A DNA stretch of 43,639 nucleotides, taken from Gemmatimonadota bacterium. GTDB taxonomy: Bacteria > Gemmatimonadota > Gemmatimonadetes > Longimicrobiales > Gaopeijiaceae. Where the stretch lies: contig JAPPGI010000148.1 of NCBI GenBank assembly GCA_028874985.1, positions 1 to 43,639 of the forward strand, given 5' to 3'. The translations under genes and the position numbers were made by a program. The notes under the pieces were generated by a model that was not told the origin of the DNA, made no database searches, and saw nothing but the letters and a program-made list of their open reading frames with translations. Shown here piece by piece: positions 10,094 to 19,106 of the stretch. Every line of letters starts with the position of its first letter. The first letter of the stretch is position 1.

Positions 10094-10119
10094 CGGGCAG
10101 TGCGGAGACCCGGGGTCAG

Positions 10120-11307
10120 GTGAGCGGAGCGGTCCGGCCTGGACGCATCGCCCCTCGAACGGGGGGCGCCGGGCGGTGGATCAGGAGGCTGGCGGTCCTT
10201 GCGGCCGTGGTCTTCGTGGCCGTGGCGGCCGTCTGGATGGGCACCGGCTGTTCACCGGTGTACGTGGTCAGGGCCGGCTGGGCGGAGGCGAAGATTCTCC
10301 ACGCCCGCCGGCCGATCCCCGAGGTGATCCTCGCCCCGGAGACCGACGAGCGGACGCGCGGCAAACTCACCCTTGCGCGGGAGGCGCGTGAATTCGCCAT
10401 GCACGGGCTCGAGCTCGACGTCGGGGACAGCTACACCACCTACACCGAACTCGACCGGGACACGCTGGCGATGGTACTCTCGGCCGCCTATCCGGACCGG
10501 CTTGCCCCGCGCACCTGGTGGTTTCCGGTAGTGGGACGGGTCCCCTACAGGGGCTTCTTCGATCTGGACAACGCGCTCGACGAACAGGGCAAGCTGGAAG
10601 CGGAGGGCTTCGACACGTACCTGAGACCCACCGCCGCATTCAGCACGCTCGGATGGTTCTCGGACCCCCTGCTCTCCACGATCGTGCGGTACGACGAGGT
10701 GGAACTCGTGGCGACCATCCTCCACGAGCTGTCCCACAACCACCTTTTCGTGCCGGGTCATGTGCGCTTCAACGAGAGTTTCGCCACCTGGGTGGGCAGG
10801 ACGGGCGCCGCGCAGTTCTTTTGCACGCGGCCCGGCGGGGGCCCGGACACCGTCTGGTGCAACCGGGCCCGCGACCGCTGGCACGATGTCAAGGTGTTCT
10901 CCGGGTTCATCGACGGTCTGGTGGAGGACCTGGAAGAGGTCTACGGGGACTCCGCGACGACCCGCGAAGACAAGATCGCCCTCCGCCAGGCGGTATTCGA
11001 CCGGCATTTGCGGCGTTTTCGCGAGGAGATCCGGCCCCGCTTTCTCGCCCTCACCTTCTCCAGCTTCGAGTCGCTGCCCCTCAACAACGCCACACTCCTG
11101 AGCCGGATGCGCTACTACCACCGGCTCCCCGACTTCGACGCGCATCTTGCCGGTTGCGACGGCTCGCTGGCGGACGCCGTCGAAGCCATCAGGGCGGGCA
11201 TCAGGACGGGAATCGACCCCTTCGAGCTACTGCCGTCCACGGCAGCCCCGGCGGCGCATCCGGGTGTTCCCGGACGGGCCCCGGCGGATTCCCGCGCGGG
11301 CTGTTAG
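10120..11307 (+). CDS. Putative lipid-anchored zinc aminopeptidase (COG4324 / PF10023 type)
   Basis: Predicted zinc metallopeptidase. In the 395-residue product, HELSH (202-206) supplies two zinc ligands and the catalytic Glu. NESFATWVG about 16 residues later (Glu219) supplies the third ligand; this HExxH ... NESFA spacing is characteristic of the putative aminopeptidase family. The N-terminus has a hydrophobic stretch (24-40) ending in MGTGCS, so Cys44 may be lipidated after signal-peptidase II cleavage and hold the enzyme on a membrane facing the periplasm. The start is GTG at 10120, preceded by GGGGTCAG. The tail (370-395) is Ala/Pro-rich. Confidence 0.8.
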   Translation: MSGAVRPGRIAPRTGGAGRWIRRLAVLAAVVFVAVAAVWMGTGCSPVYVVRAGWAEAKILHARRPIPEVILAPETDERTRGKLTLAREAREFAMHGLELDVGDSYTTYTELDRDTLAMVLSAAYPDRLAPRTWWFPVVGRVPYRGFFDLDNALDEQGKLEAEGFDTYLRPTAAFSTLGWFSDPLLSTIVRYDEVELVATILHELSHNHLFVPGHVRFNESFATWVGRTGAAQFFCTRPGGGPDTVWCNRARDRWHDVKVFSGFIDGLVEDLEEVYGDSATTREDKIALRQAVFDRHLRRFREEIRPRFLALTFSSFESLPLNNATLLSRMRYYHRLPDFDAHLAGCDGSLADAVEAIRAGIRTGIDPFELLPSTAAPAAHPGVPGRAPADSRAGC

Positions 11308-11371
11308 CTTTCTCGCCTGGCGAACACCCCGCCCCTGGCGGCACCGCGAGTTCATCAACCCCCACCCGCCA

Positions 11372-13873
11372 ATGTCCACCCGCTCAGACAGGACCTACGA
11401 CCCCGCTGCAATCGAGCGCGAGTGGCAGGCGACCTGGGACCGCGAGGGGACCAACTCATTCACCCTGGACGAGCTGCGGACCGCGAGGCGCCCGTTCTAC
11501 AACCTCATGATGTTCCCCTACCCCTCGGCCGAGGGGCTGCACGTGGGCAACATCTACGCCTTCACCGGCGCCGACGTCCACGGGCGCTTCCAGCGGATGC
11601 GGGGCCACGACGTCTTCGAGCCGATCGGCTTCGACGCCTTCGGCATCCACTCCGAGAACTTCGCGCTGAAGGCCGGGGTCCATCCGATGGACCTGATCCC
11701 GGGAAACGTGGCCAACTTCACCCGGCAGCTGCGGCGCATGGGGGGGATGTTCGACTGGGACCACACCGTCGACACGACCGCGCCCGACTACTACAGGTGG
11801 ACGCAGTGGCTCTTCCTCCAGTTCTTCAAGCACGGGCTGGCCGAGCAGAAGGAAGCACCGGTCAACTGGTGCCCGTCGGACATGACCGTGCTCGCCAACG
11901 AGCAGGTGGTCGTGGGAGCATGCGAGCGCTGCGGCACCCCGGTCGAGCAGCGATTCATCCGCCAGTGGTTTCTCCGGATCACCGAGTACGCGGGGCGCCT
12001 TCTCGACAACCTTTCCGCCATCGACTGGTCGGATACCACCCGAAAGGCGCAGCGGGCCTGGATCAGGCGCTCCCGGGGAGCGGAAATCCTGTTCCCCGTG
12101 ATGGAGGAGGCGGACAAGGAAGCGGATGGCGGGAACCCCGCGGCCATCCCGGTCTTCACCACACGTCCCGATACCATATTCGGGGCCACCTACATGGTTC
12201 TCGCCCCTGAACACCCACTGGTCGACGCCGTCACCAGCGACACCGCCCGGGATGAGGTGGACGCCTATCGGGCCCGGACCCGCGCCATGGACCTGGTTGC
12301 CCGGCAGAAGATCGAAAAGCACAAGACGGGCGTGTTTACCGGGGGGTACTGCATCAACCCCGCCACGCGCCGCCCGATCCCCGTCTGGATCGCCGACTAC
12401 GTGCTGATGGGATACGGAACCGGCGCCATCATGGCGGTGCCCGGCCACGACGAGCGCGACTTCGACTTCGCCAACGCCTACGGCCTCCCGATCGTCCGGG
12501 TGGTGGCCGACGAGGGCGAGGATGCCGGCACGCCGCTCGCGATCGCCTACGAGTACCCGCAGGGAACGCTGGTCAATTCCGGCCGATACGACGGCCTCTC
12601 CCCCGAGGAGGCGCACCACGCCATCGTCGACCATCTGGGGGCCGAGGGCCTTGCCGAGAGCCAGGTTACATACCGCCTGCACGACTGGTGCATTTCGCGG
12701 CAGAGGTACTGGGGGCCACCCATTCCGATCATCCACTGCGAGGACTGCGGTCCGGTCGCCGTACCGGACGAGGACCTTCCCGTGGTTCTGCCCCGGGTGG
12801 AAGACTTCCGTCCCGACGAGTCGGGCGTCAGTCCCCTGGCACGGGTGCGCGACTGGTACGAAGTCCCCTGTCCCTCGTGCGGGCGCGACGCCACCCGCGA
12901 GACCGATGTCTCCGACACCTTCCTCGACAGCGCGTGGTACTTTCTGCGCTACCCGTGCACCGATTTCGACGACCGCCCCTTCGACGCGGAGATCACGCGC
13001 CGCTGGCTGCCTGTCGACACCTACATCGGCGGCAACGAGCACGCGGTCCTGCACCTGCTCTACGCGCGCTTCGTGGCGATGGCGCTTCACGACATGGGCC
13101 GGGTCGACTTCGAGGAGCCCTTCACGCAGTTCCGCGCCCACGGACTCATCATCCGCGGGGGCGCCAAGATGTCCAAGAGCAAGGGGAACGTGATAATCCC
13201 GGACCCCATCATCGAGCGTTACGGGGCCGACACCTTCCGCCTCTACCTCATGTTCCTGGGACCGTTCATGGCGGGCGGCGACTACCAGGACAAGGGCATT
13301 GCCGGCCCTCACGGCTTCCTGCACCGCCTCTGGGAGTCGGTGGTGCCCCGGAACGGCGAACTCGCGGACGGGCCTCCGGACCCCGAACTCGAAACGCAAC
13401 TCCACCGAACCATCCAGCGGGTTACGGACCAGGTCGCGGCGCTGCGCTACAACACGGCCATCGCGGCGATGATGGAGTACCTGAACGCGGTGCGGGCAGG
13501 GGGACGGACGCCGGTTCGCGCCGAGGTCGAGCCGCTGGTCCGCCTGGTCGCACCGTTCGCGCCCCACATCGCCGAGGAGCTGTGGCGGCGTCTGGGGAAC
13601 CGGGGCAGCATCTTCGACGGCGCCAACTGGCCCGAATTCGACGCCGCGAAGGCCGCCGAGCGCCAGGTCAGGGTCGCCGTGCAGGTGAACGGCAAGGTGC
13701 GCGGCACGGTCTCGGCGCCCAAGGGGGCGGACCGCGAGGCGGTGGTGGCAGCCGCCCGGGCGGAACCGAACGTGGCCCGCCACCTCGCGGGGATGGCGGT
13801 GCGGAAGGTCATCCACGTCCCCGATCGTCTCCTGAACTTCGTCGTGGCGAGGGAGGTGGTCCGGACCAAGTGA
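11372..13873 (+). CDS. leuS: Leucyl-tRNA synthetase
   Basis: Charges tRNA-Leu in the cytoplasm. The 833-residue class I synthetase has the HIGH-equivalent in PYPSAEGLHVGN (His57 to Asn60), a zinc knuckle around CERCGTPVEQR, and the CP1 editing domain with TTRPDTIFGATYMVLAPEHP and GAIMAVPGHDERDFDFA. The catalytic KMSKS loop is at about 599-603, with the anticodon-binding domain behind it. The active-site region differs from the common LHMGH/DAFGLPAEN type: it reads LHVGNIYAFTGADVHGRF and DAFGIHSENFALK, so it belongs to a distinct LeuRS subgroup. The start MSTRSDRTYDPAAIEREWQ is the usual LeuRS beginning; the upstream in-frame extension overlaps the peptidase gene and is not protein-like. Confidence 0.95.
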   Translation: MSTRSDRTYDPAAIEREWQATWDREGTNSFTLDELRTARRPFYNLMMFPYPSAEGLHVGNIYAFTGADVHGRFQRMRGHDVFEPIGFDAFGIHSENFALKAGVHPMDLIPGNVANFTRQLRRMGGMFDWDHTVDTTAPDYYRWTQWLFLQFFKHGLAEQKEAPVNWCPSDMTVLANEQVVVGACERCGTPVEQRFIRQWFLRITEYAGRLLDNLSAIDWSDTTRKAQRAWIRRSRGAEILFPVMEEADKEADGGNPAAIPVFTTRPDTIFGATYMVLAPEHPLVDAVTSDTARDEVDAYRARTRAMDLVARQKIEKHKTGVFTGGYCINPATRRPIPVWIADYVLMGYGTGAIMAVPGHDERDFDFANAYGLPIVRVVADEGEDAGTPLAIAYEYPQGTLVNSGRYDGLSPEEAHHAIVDHLGAEGLAESQVTYRLHDWCISRQRYWGPPIPIIHCEDCGPVAVPDEDLPVVLPRVEDFRPDESGVSPLARVRDWYEVPCPSCGRDATRETDVSDTFLDSAWYFLRYPCTDFDDRPFDAEITRRWLPVDTYIGGNEHAVLHLLYARFVAMALHDMGRVDFEEPFTQFRAHGLIIRGGAKMSKSKGNVIIPDPIIERYGADTFRLYLMFLGPFMAGGDYQDKGIAGPHGFLHRLWESVVPRNGELADGPPDPELETQLHRTIQRVTDQVAALRYNTAIAAMMEYLNAVRAGGRTPVRAEVEPLVRLVAPFAPHIAEELWRRLGNRGSIFDGANWPEFDAAKAAERQVRVAVQVNGKVRGTVSAPKGADREAVVAAARAEPNVARHLAGMAVRKVIHVPDRLLNFVVAREVVRTK

Positions 13874-13938
13874 CACCGCTTCCAGTGACAACCCCGGCAG
13901 CCCGTGGACAGAATCCCCCCGGCAAGCGAGGCTGAGGC

Positions 13939-15972
13939 ATGCCGTTGCCGGGGAACACTCTCACCGCTGTCGAACAGCTCGCCGTCGACACCGTCAAGGT
14001 TCTGGCGATGGACGCGGTCCAGGAGGCCGACTCCGGTCATCCGGGCACGCCCATGGCCCTCGCGCCAGCCGGCTATGTGCTCTGGACCCGGCACCTGCGG
14101 CACAATCCCCGAGACCCCGGCTGGGTGGACCGCGACCGCTTCGTCCTGTCGGCCGGCCACGCCTCGATGCTCATCTACAGCCTCCTCCACCTCACCGGTT
14201 ACGACCTGTCGCTGGAGGACATCAGGCAGTTCCGGCAGTGGGGCAGCAGGACCCCCGGCCACCCCGAATACGGACACACCCCCGGCGTCGAGACCACCAC
14301 GGGACCGCTGGGGCAGGGCGTCGCCAACTCGGTCGGGATGGCGCTCACGGAGCGCTGGCTGGCAAATCGCTACAACCGGCCGGGCCACCGAATCGTGGAC
14401 CACCGCACCTGGGCGATCTGTTCCGACGGGGACCTCATGGAGGGGATCTCCCACGAGGCGGCCGAGATCGCCGGACACCAGAAGCTGGACAAGCTGACCT
14501 GGATCTTCGACGACAACCGGATCACCATCGAGGGGTCCACCGACCTTGCGACCGCAACCGACCAGTGCCGGCGCTTTCAGGGATACGGCTGGCACACGCT
14601 CACCGTCGAAGACGGTACCGACCTGGAAGCGATCGATGCGGCGCTCGCGGCCGCGAAGGCCGAGACGGGAAAGCCGACGCTGATCGTGCTCACCACGACC
14701 ATTGCGGAGGGAAGCCCCAACATGGCGGGCACCGCGGCAACCCACGGTGCCCCGCTGGGCGTGGCCGAGATCGAGGCAACCAAGCGCAACATCGGGTACC
14801 CGTCGCGGGAACCCTTCCATGTGGAGCCGGCCGCGCTGGAACATTGGCGAGCCGGTGCGGCGGAGTGGGAGGCGCGGCAGCTAGCCTGGGCGGGGCGCTT
14901 CGCCCGCTACCGCGCCGAGCATCCCGGACCGGCCGCCGACTTCGAGGCGGGTGCCCGGGGCCAATTGCCGGCGGGGTGGGCGGAAGCGCTGCCGGACCTG
15001 GCGGAGGCCCCCGCAACCGCGACGAGGAACCACTCCGGCAGGGTGCTTCAGGAGCTGGCCCGGGCGATTCCCACCATGCTGGGAGGCTCGGCCGACCTGG
15101 GCGGCTCGAACAAGACCGACATCTCGGGCGGGGGGGACCTTCTCGCCGACAATCCCGGGGGGCGCATCATGCACTTCGGGGTCCGCGAGCACGCCATGGG
15201 CGCCCTCTTGAACGGGATGGCCCTTCACGGGGGAGTCCATCCCTTCGGCGGCACCTTCCTGATCTTCTCCGACTACATACGGCCTGCCATCCGCCTGGCG
15301 GCGCTCATGGGACTGCCGGTCACATACGTCTTCACCCACGACAGCATCGGTCTGGGCGAAGACGGCCCGACGCACCAGCCGGTCGAGCAACTGGCCGCCC
15401 TGCGCGCCGTTCCCCGCCTCCTCGACCTGCGCCCGGCCGACGGCCCGGAGACGGCGGAAGCCTGGCGGGCGGCACTGCGATACCGGACCGGTCCGTCCTT
15501 CCTGGCCCTTACCCGCCAAACCGTGCCGGTGATCGACCGGGGACCCGATCCACGCTCTGCCGACGGACTCCACCGGGGCGCATACATCCTGAGGGAGCCC
15601 GCAACCGGCCTCGACGCCGTACTGGTCGCCTCCGGTTCGGAGGTCGCGGTCGCCCTGGCCGCCCACGGCGAACTGGCTGCGGACGGGATCGGCGCGCGGG
15701 TGGTCAGCATGCCCAGCTGGCGTCTGTTCGCAGGGCAACCCCGGGAGTACCGCGAGGAGGTGCTCCCTTCCGGGGTGCTCAAGGTCGCGGTGGAAGCGGG
15801 GAGCACGCTGGGATGGGAGCGCTGGGTCGGCGACGCGGGTATCGCGATCGGGATCGACGGCTTCGGAGCCTCCGCCCCCTGGCGGGAGATGTACCGCCGA
15901 TACGGAATCACCGCGACGGCTATCCGCGACGCGGTCGAGAAAGCCCTGGCGAGCCGCTGCTCCCGAGGCTGA
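13939..15972 (+). CDS. tkt: Transketolase
   Basis: Thiamine-diphosphate enzyme moving two-carbon units between sugar phosphates in the pentose phosphate and, where present, Calvin pathways. The 677-residue product has the N-terminal substrate site (DSGHPGTPM), the cofactor motif SDGDLMEG ending in the DDNRITIEG segment, the central Pyr domain ([21 protein letters not shown]), [16 protein letters not shown], and a C-terminal domain beginning near GAYILREP. Length and motif order are normal. GAGG lies upstream of the ATG, and the gene begins 65 bases after leuS on the same strand, so co-transcription is likely. Confidence 0.95.
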   Translation: MPLPGNTLTAVEQLAVDTVKVLAMDAVQEADSGHPGTPMALAPAGYVLWTRHLRHNPRDPGWVDRDRFVLSAGHASMLIYSLLHLTGYDLSLEDIRQFRQWGSRTPGHPEYGHTPGVETTTGPLGQGVANSVGMALTERWLANRYNRPGHRIVDHRTWAICSDGDLMEGISHEAAEIAGHQKLDKLTWIFDDNRITIEGSTDLATATDQCRRFQGYGWHTLTVEDGTDLEAIDAALAAAKAETGKPTLIVLTTTIAEGSPNMAGTAATHGAPLGVAEIEATKRNIGYPSREPFHVEPAALEHWRAGAAEWEARQLAWAGRFARYRAEHPGPAADFEAGARGQLPAGWAEALPDLAEAPATATRNHSGRVLQELARAIPTMLGGSADLGGSNKTDISGGGDLLADNPGGRIMHFGVREHAMGALLNGMALHGGVHPFGGTFLIFSDYIRPAIRLAALMGLPVTYVFTHDSIGLGEDGPTHQPVEQLAALRAVPRLLDLRPADGPETAEAWRAALRYRTGPSFLALTRQTVPVIDRGPDPRSADGLHRGAYILREPATGLDAVLVASGSEVAVALAAHGELAADGIGARVVSMPSWRLFAGQPREYREEVLPSGVLKVAVEAGSTLGWERWVGDAGIAIGIDGFGASAPWREMYRRYGITATAIRDAVEKALASRCSRG

Positions 15973-16002
15973 TCCCGGGCGGTCCGCCACCTCCTCGCGT
16001 AA

Positions 16003-16090
16003 CGGTTTCGGTTCCCGTAGTGTCATTGTTGGAAGAGTTCGGGGGGCAGGCGGGGGACTGTGTCGCTGCGGCGCCTGCCGGGAACAACCG
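16003..16090 (+). promoter_or_regulatory. Nested stem structure ahead of the TonB-dependent receptor gene
   Basis: Outer arms CGGTT (16003-16007) plus GTTCCCG (16011-16017) are complementary to CGGGAAC (16079-16085) plus AACCG (16086-16090), 12 base pairs with a three-base bulge on the left. Inside, GGCAGGCG (16045-16052) pairs perfectly with CGCCTGCC (16072-16079), directly abutting the outer helix. The element could be a structured 5' leader of the receptor mRNA or a terminator for tkt; there is no T-tract. It does not fit a cobalamin or TPP riboswitch as I know them. Confidence 0.4.
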
Positions 16091-16184
16091 GAGGGATTGA
16101 AGGCTACACTAGGATTGTGATCATACCGACAACACCGAATCGACAACTTCGATCCCGGGCTTCGGCGGGAATGGCAACTCCGCA

Positions 16185-18263
16185 ATGACCGGCCCGGACC
16201 TGCCCAGGATATTGCGGCCCTTGCTGTGTGCCGTCGCTGCGCCGGGATTGGTACCGCCACTGTCCCCAGCGACCGTATTCGCCCAGGATACGACGGAAGT
16301 GGTGAGAATCCGCGGACTGCGGGTCGAGGTGCCGCGACCGATTGCGACCACCGGGGGAACGAGCGCGGTCGAAGTCTCCCTCGACTCGGCCGGCGCGGCG
16401 GCGGCTCCGACCATGGCGGAATTCCTGCGCCGCATCCCCACCGTGCAGATCCGGGACAATTCCCGCGGGGAAGCCCAGCCTGATCTGCGGGGCGCCGCGG
16501 ATCGCCAGATCGCGATCTTCCTGGACGGGATCCCTCTGACCGTGGGGTGGGACCACCGGACCGACATGTCGATCATCCCTCTCACCGCCGTCCGCGCCAT
16601 GACGCTGTACCGCGGTCTCTCCTCGATGCTGCACGGTCCCAACGTGCTCGGTGGCGCCATCGAGTTCGACGTCAACCGGGGCGCCTCCCCGGACACTCCG
16701 GTGCCCCCGGTTCTCGCGGCCCTCTCGGCGGACCAGGAGGGAGGGATCGGTGCGAGCGCGGCAGTCGGCCACGGGATCCGGCCGGGTCTGGTGTTGCGCG
16801 GCGGAGCCGGTTATCGCGACAGCCCCGGCGTCACCCTTCCCGCGGGAACCTGGGATGATGGCCGGTTGCTCCCGGGTTTTCTGGCAGACGCGGACGGCCT
16901 CCGCCTCAACTCGGACCGGCGACTGATCGACGGCTTTGTGGCGGCGCGTTACGACGGGTCCGGGGGTGGCTGGCTATCCAGCCTGATCACCCTCTCCGAT
17001 GCACAACGCGGAGTCCCGCCCGAAGCCCATGTCGAAGACCCCCGTCTCTGGCGCTATCCCGACCAGTCGCGCCTGTTCACAACGGTTTCCGGCGGCTCGG
17101 GCATGCGAGAGGCGGGCCTGGGAGACGGCAAGGTCGAGGTCAGCTTCGGCCTGGATCGTTCAACGAGCAGGATCCACGAGTACGCCAGCGCCGCCTACCG
17201 GAACGTGGTGGACGGAGAAACCGGCACCACGACGACTCTGACGGGACGCATCCTGGGCGATCTCGACTTCGAGTCGGGTCCCGAGGTCTGGACCGCCCTG
17301 ACCGTTGCCAACGTGAGCCACACCGAAGACTTCATGTCCGGAGAAGCGTTCGAGTACCAGCAGCGCCTCTGGAGCCTGGGTGGCGAAGTGGAGATCGCAA
17401 GGGACCCCCTGATCGGCTCGGGCGAGGGGGCCGCCCGGTGGACGCTGGGCGCCTCGCTGGACGGGTCGGACACCCCCCGCAGCGGCGACAAGGAACCTCT
17501 GGACGCGATCTGGGACTGGGGCGTGCGGGCCGGGGCGAGCCGCACCATGGCCGGCGGCAACGTACTCCTGCACGCGGGATTCAGCCGCCGGACCCGGTTT
17601 CCTTCGCTCAGGGAGCTGTATTCCGGTGCTCTGGGGCGCTTTCTCCCCAACCCCGGGCTGCAGCCGGAGAGCCTCAAGGCGGGCGAGGCGGGAATCACGA
17701 TCAACGACGGCAGGAACCAGTTGCAGCTGGTCGGGTTTCACAACCGCCTGACGGATGGAATCGTGCGTGTGAGCATCGTCACGACGGAAGGCACCAAGTT
17801 TCAGAGAGTCAACCGCGACGAGGTGCGCTCCACCGGGGTCGAGGTCCTGACCGCGGGCGCCCTGGGATTGTTCACCTTCGGTGGCAGCTTCACCTGGCAG
17901 AGCGTCCGAATCCGCGATCTGCGCTCCTCCGGCAACGACGCGCGCGCCGAGTACGCGCCCGCCCTCGCGGGAACCGTGAGCCTGGACGTGATGGTACCCG
18001 GCCAGGTGTCGGTAAGCGGGTTCTTTCGCTACCGGGGCGTTCAGTACTGCCAGAACTTCGAAGTCGCGGGCCTCGACGAGATGGAAGCCAGCGCCACCCT
18101 CGACCTGGAGGCCCGACGGACCTTTCTCGGCCGAACGAATGGGTCCGGCAGGAGAATGGAAGGCACCGTGGGCGTCGCCAACCTCACCGACTCCACCGTG
18201 CTGGACCAGTGCGGGCTCCCGCAGCCCGGCCGGACCTTTCGCGTTCAGTTCAACATCCGGTGA
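16185..18263 (+). CDS. TonB-dependent outer membrane receptor
   Basis: Active transporter of a scarce nutrient across the outer membrane, powered by TonB-ExbB-ExbD. The 692-residue product has a signal peptide (cleavage near FAQ-D, residue 34), a plug domain (about 70-170: FLRRIPTVQIRD, DLRGAADRQIAIFLDGIPL, VLGGAIEFDVNRG) and a C-terminal beta barrel rich in alternating residues, ending in FRVQFNIR. The barrel region FSRRTRFPSLRELYSGALG followed by NPGLQPESLKAGEAGI is the usual TBDT signature. The substrate is unknown and no siderophore or B12 genes are adjacent. No convincing ribosome binding site precedes the ATG. An upstream stem structure may control it. Confidence 0.88.
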   Translation: MTGPDLPRILRPLLCAVAAPGLVPPLSPATVFAQDTTEVVRIRGLRVEVPRPIATTGGTSAVEVSLDSAGAAAAPTMAEFLRRIPTVQIRDNSRGEAQPDLRGAADRQIAIFLDGIPLTVGWDHRTDMSIIPLTAVRAMTLYRGLSSMLHGPNVLGGAIEFDVNRGASPDTPVPPVLAALSADQEGGIGASAAVGHGIRPGLVLRGGAGYRDSPGVTLPAGTWDDGRLLPGFLADADGLRLNSDRRLIDGFVAARYDGSGGGWLSSLITLSDAQRGVPPEAHVEDPRLWRYPDQSRLFTTVSGGSGMREAGLGDGKVEVSFGLDRSTSRIHEYASAAYRNVVDGETGTTTTLTGRILGDLDFESGPEVWTALTVANVSHTEDFMSGEAFEYQQRLWSLGGEVEIARDPLIGSGEGAARWTLGASLDGSDTPRSGDKEPLDAIWDWGVRAGASRTMAGGNVLLHAGFSRRTRFPSLRELYSGALGRFLPNPGLQPESLKAGEAGITINDGRNQLQLVGFHNRLTDGIVRVSIVTTEGTKFQRVNRDEVRSTGVEVLTAGALGLFTFGGSFTWQSVRIRDLRSSGNDARAEYAPALAGTVSLDVMVPGQVSVSGFFRYRGVQYCQNFEVAGLDEMEASATLDLEARRTFLGRTNGSGRRMEGTVGVANLTDSTVLDQCGLPQPGRTFRVQFNIR

Positions 18264-18270
18264 CAACCGG

Positions 18271-18289
18271 GGTTTACTTTCTGTAAACC
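18271..18289. terminator. Hairpin between convergent receptor gene and batE
   Basis: A perfect 7-bp stem GGTTTAC-TTTCT-GTAAACC lies eight bases after the receptor stop codon and 44 bases beyond the batE stop. Its position between two convergent genes fits a bidirectional terminator, although neither side has a run of T. Confidence 0.4.
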
Positions 18290-18332
18290 ACGGGTGACAT
18301 GTCCCCGAAGAAGGGGACCGGCGGTCACCTCT

Positions 18333-19106
18333 TCAAATCACTCCCAGCAGCTCCAGCGGCAGCCATCCCACCTTCCCGTCCGCCAGGACGACCTCGGCCC
18401 ACTCCCCGGTTCGCCGGTCGATGCGCACCTTGGTGCCTTTGTGCAGGGTGAAAAGGGTCAGTCCGGCGTCCTCGGAAGGGGCGTTCAGGACGCTGACCTC
18501 GACAGCCATGACGACCGCCTCTTCGGGTCTTCCCAGCCCCGTCTCGCGGATCAACAGGGTGGCGCCCAGGATGAGCGTGGCGACAGCGGCCGCATACGCA
18601 CATCGCCGCAGCGGCGCCCGCCACCCCACGGGCCGCCGAAGCACGATCAGGACCAAGGCCCCGCCGAGAATCAGGTAGCCGGCGGCGACCAGGACTTCCA
18701 GCACGCCCCGGGGGATGAGTCCCATCCACCAGTCGAAGGCCGACAGGAGCCAGAAGCGCGGCAGGGGCTCGATCCGGTCCCGGAGACGCTGGTTGACGAG
18801 GGAGAGGTTGGCGCGGATGTCATCGTTGCCCGGGTCCAGGCGGACGGCCCGCTCGTAGTTGAGGACGGCAGAGCCTATCTCCCCGAGGCGGAAGTGGGCG
18901 TTGCCCAGGTTGAAGTAGAGCGCGGCGGACTCGAACCCTCCTTCGAGAACGGAACCGTAGCTGGCGATGGCCCCCGCGAAGTCGCCCTCCTGATAGAGGC
19001 GGTTGCCCTCGGCGAAGAGGGCCTCCTTCGTGGCGTCGCGCCCCAGGAGGCCGCCGGGGAGGAGCGTCAGCGCAAGTGCGGTCAGGCCGATCCCGAGCCG
19101 TCTCAC
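18333..19106 (-). CDS. batE: BatE-like TPR and SH3-domain membrane protein
   Basis: Last gene of the Bat operon. The 257-residue product has a signal peptide, TPR repeats (about 30-110: LFAEGNRLYQEGDFAGAIASY, LYFNLGNAHFRLGEIGSAVLNYERAVRLDPGN split over three helices pairs), two transmembrane segments (about 135-157 and 168-186) and a C-terminal SH3-like domain (about 197-253, ending in GEWAEVVLADGKVGWLP). This layout is the usual BatE architecture. The start is GTG at 19106, overlapping the batD stop by four bases (GTGA), so translation is probably coupled. In Bat systems these TPR proteins are thought to work with the membrane VWA proteins BatA/BatB; the biochemical role is unsettled. Confidence 0.8.
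   Translation of the reverse strand: MRRLGIGLTALALTLLPGGLLGRDATKEALFAEGNRLYQEGDFAGAIASYGSVLEGGFESAALYFNLGNAHFRLGEIGSAVLNYERAVRLDPGNDDIRANLSLVNQRLRDRIEPLPRFWLLSAFDWWMGLIPRGVLEVLVAAGYLILGGALVLIVLRRPVGWRAPLRRCAYAAAVATLILGATLLIRETGLGRPEEAVVMAVEVSVLNAPSEDAGLTLFTLHKGTKVRIDRRTGEWAEVVLADGKVGWLPLELLGVI

Noticed and set aside
16003-16090. Cobalamin riboswitch ahead of the TonB receptor
   Set aside because: CCTGCC is present, but the rest of the B12 box and the other conserved segments are missing.
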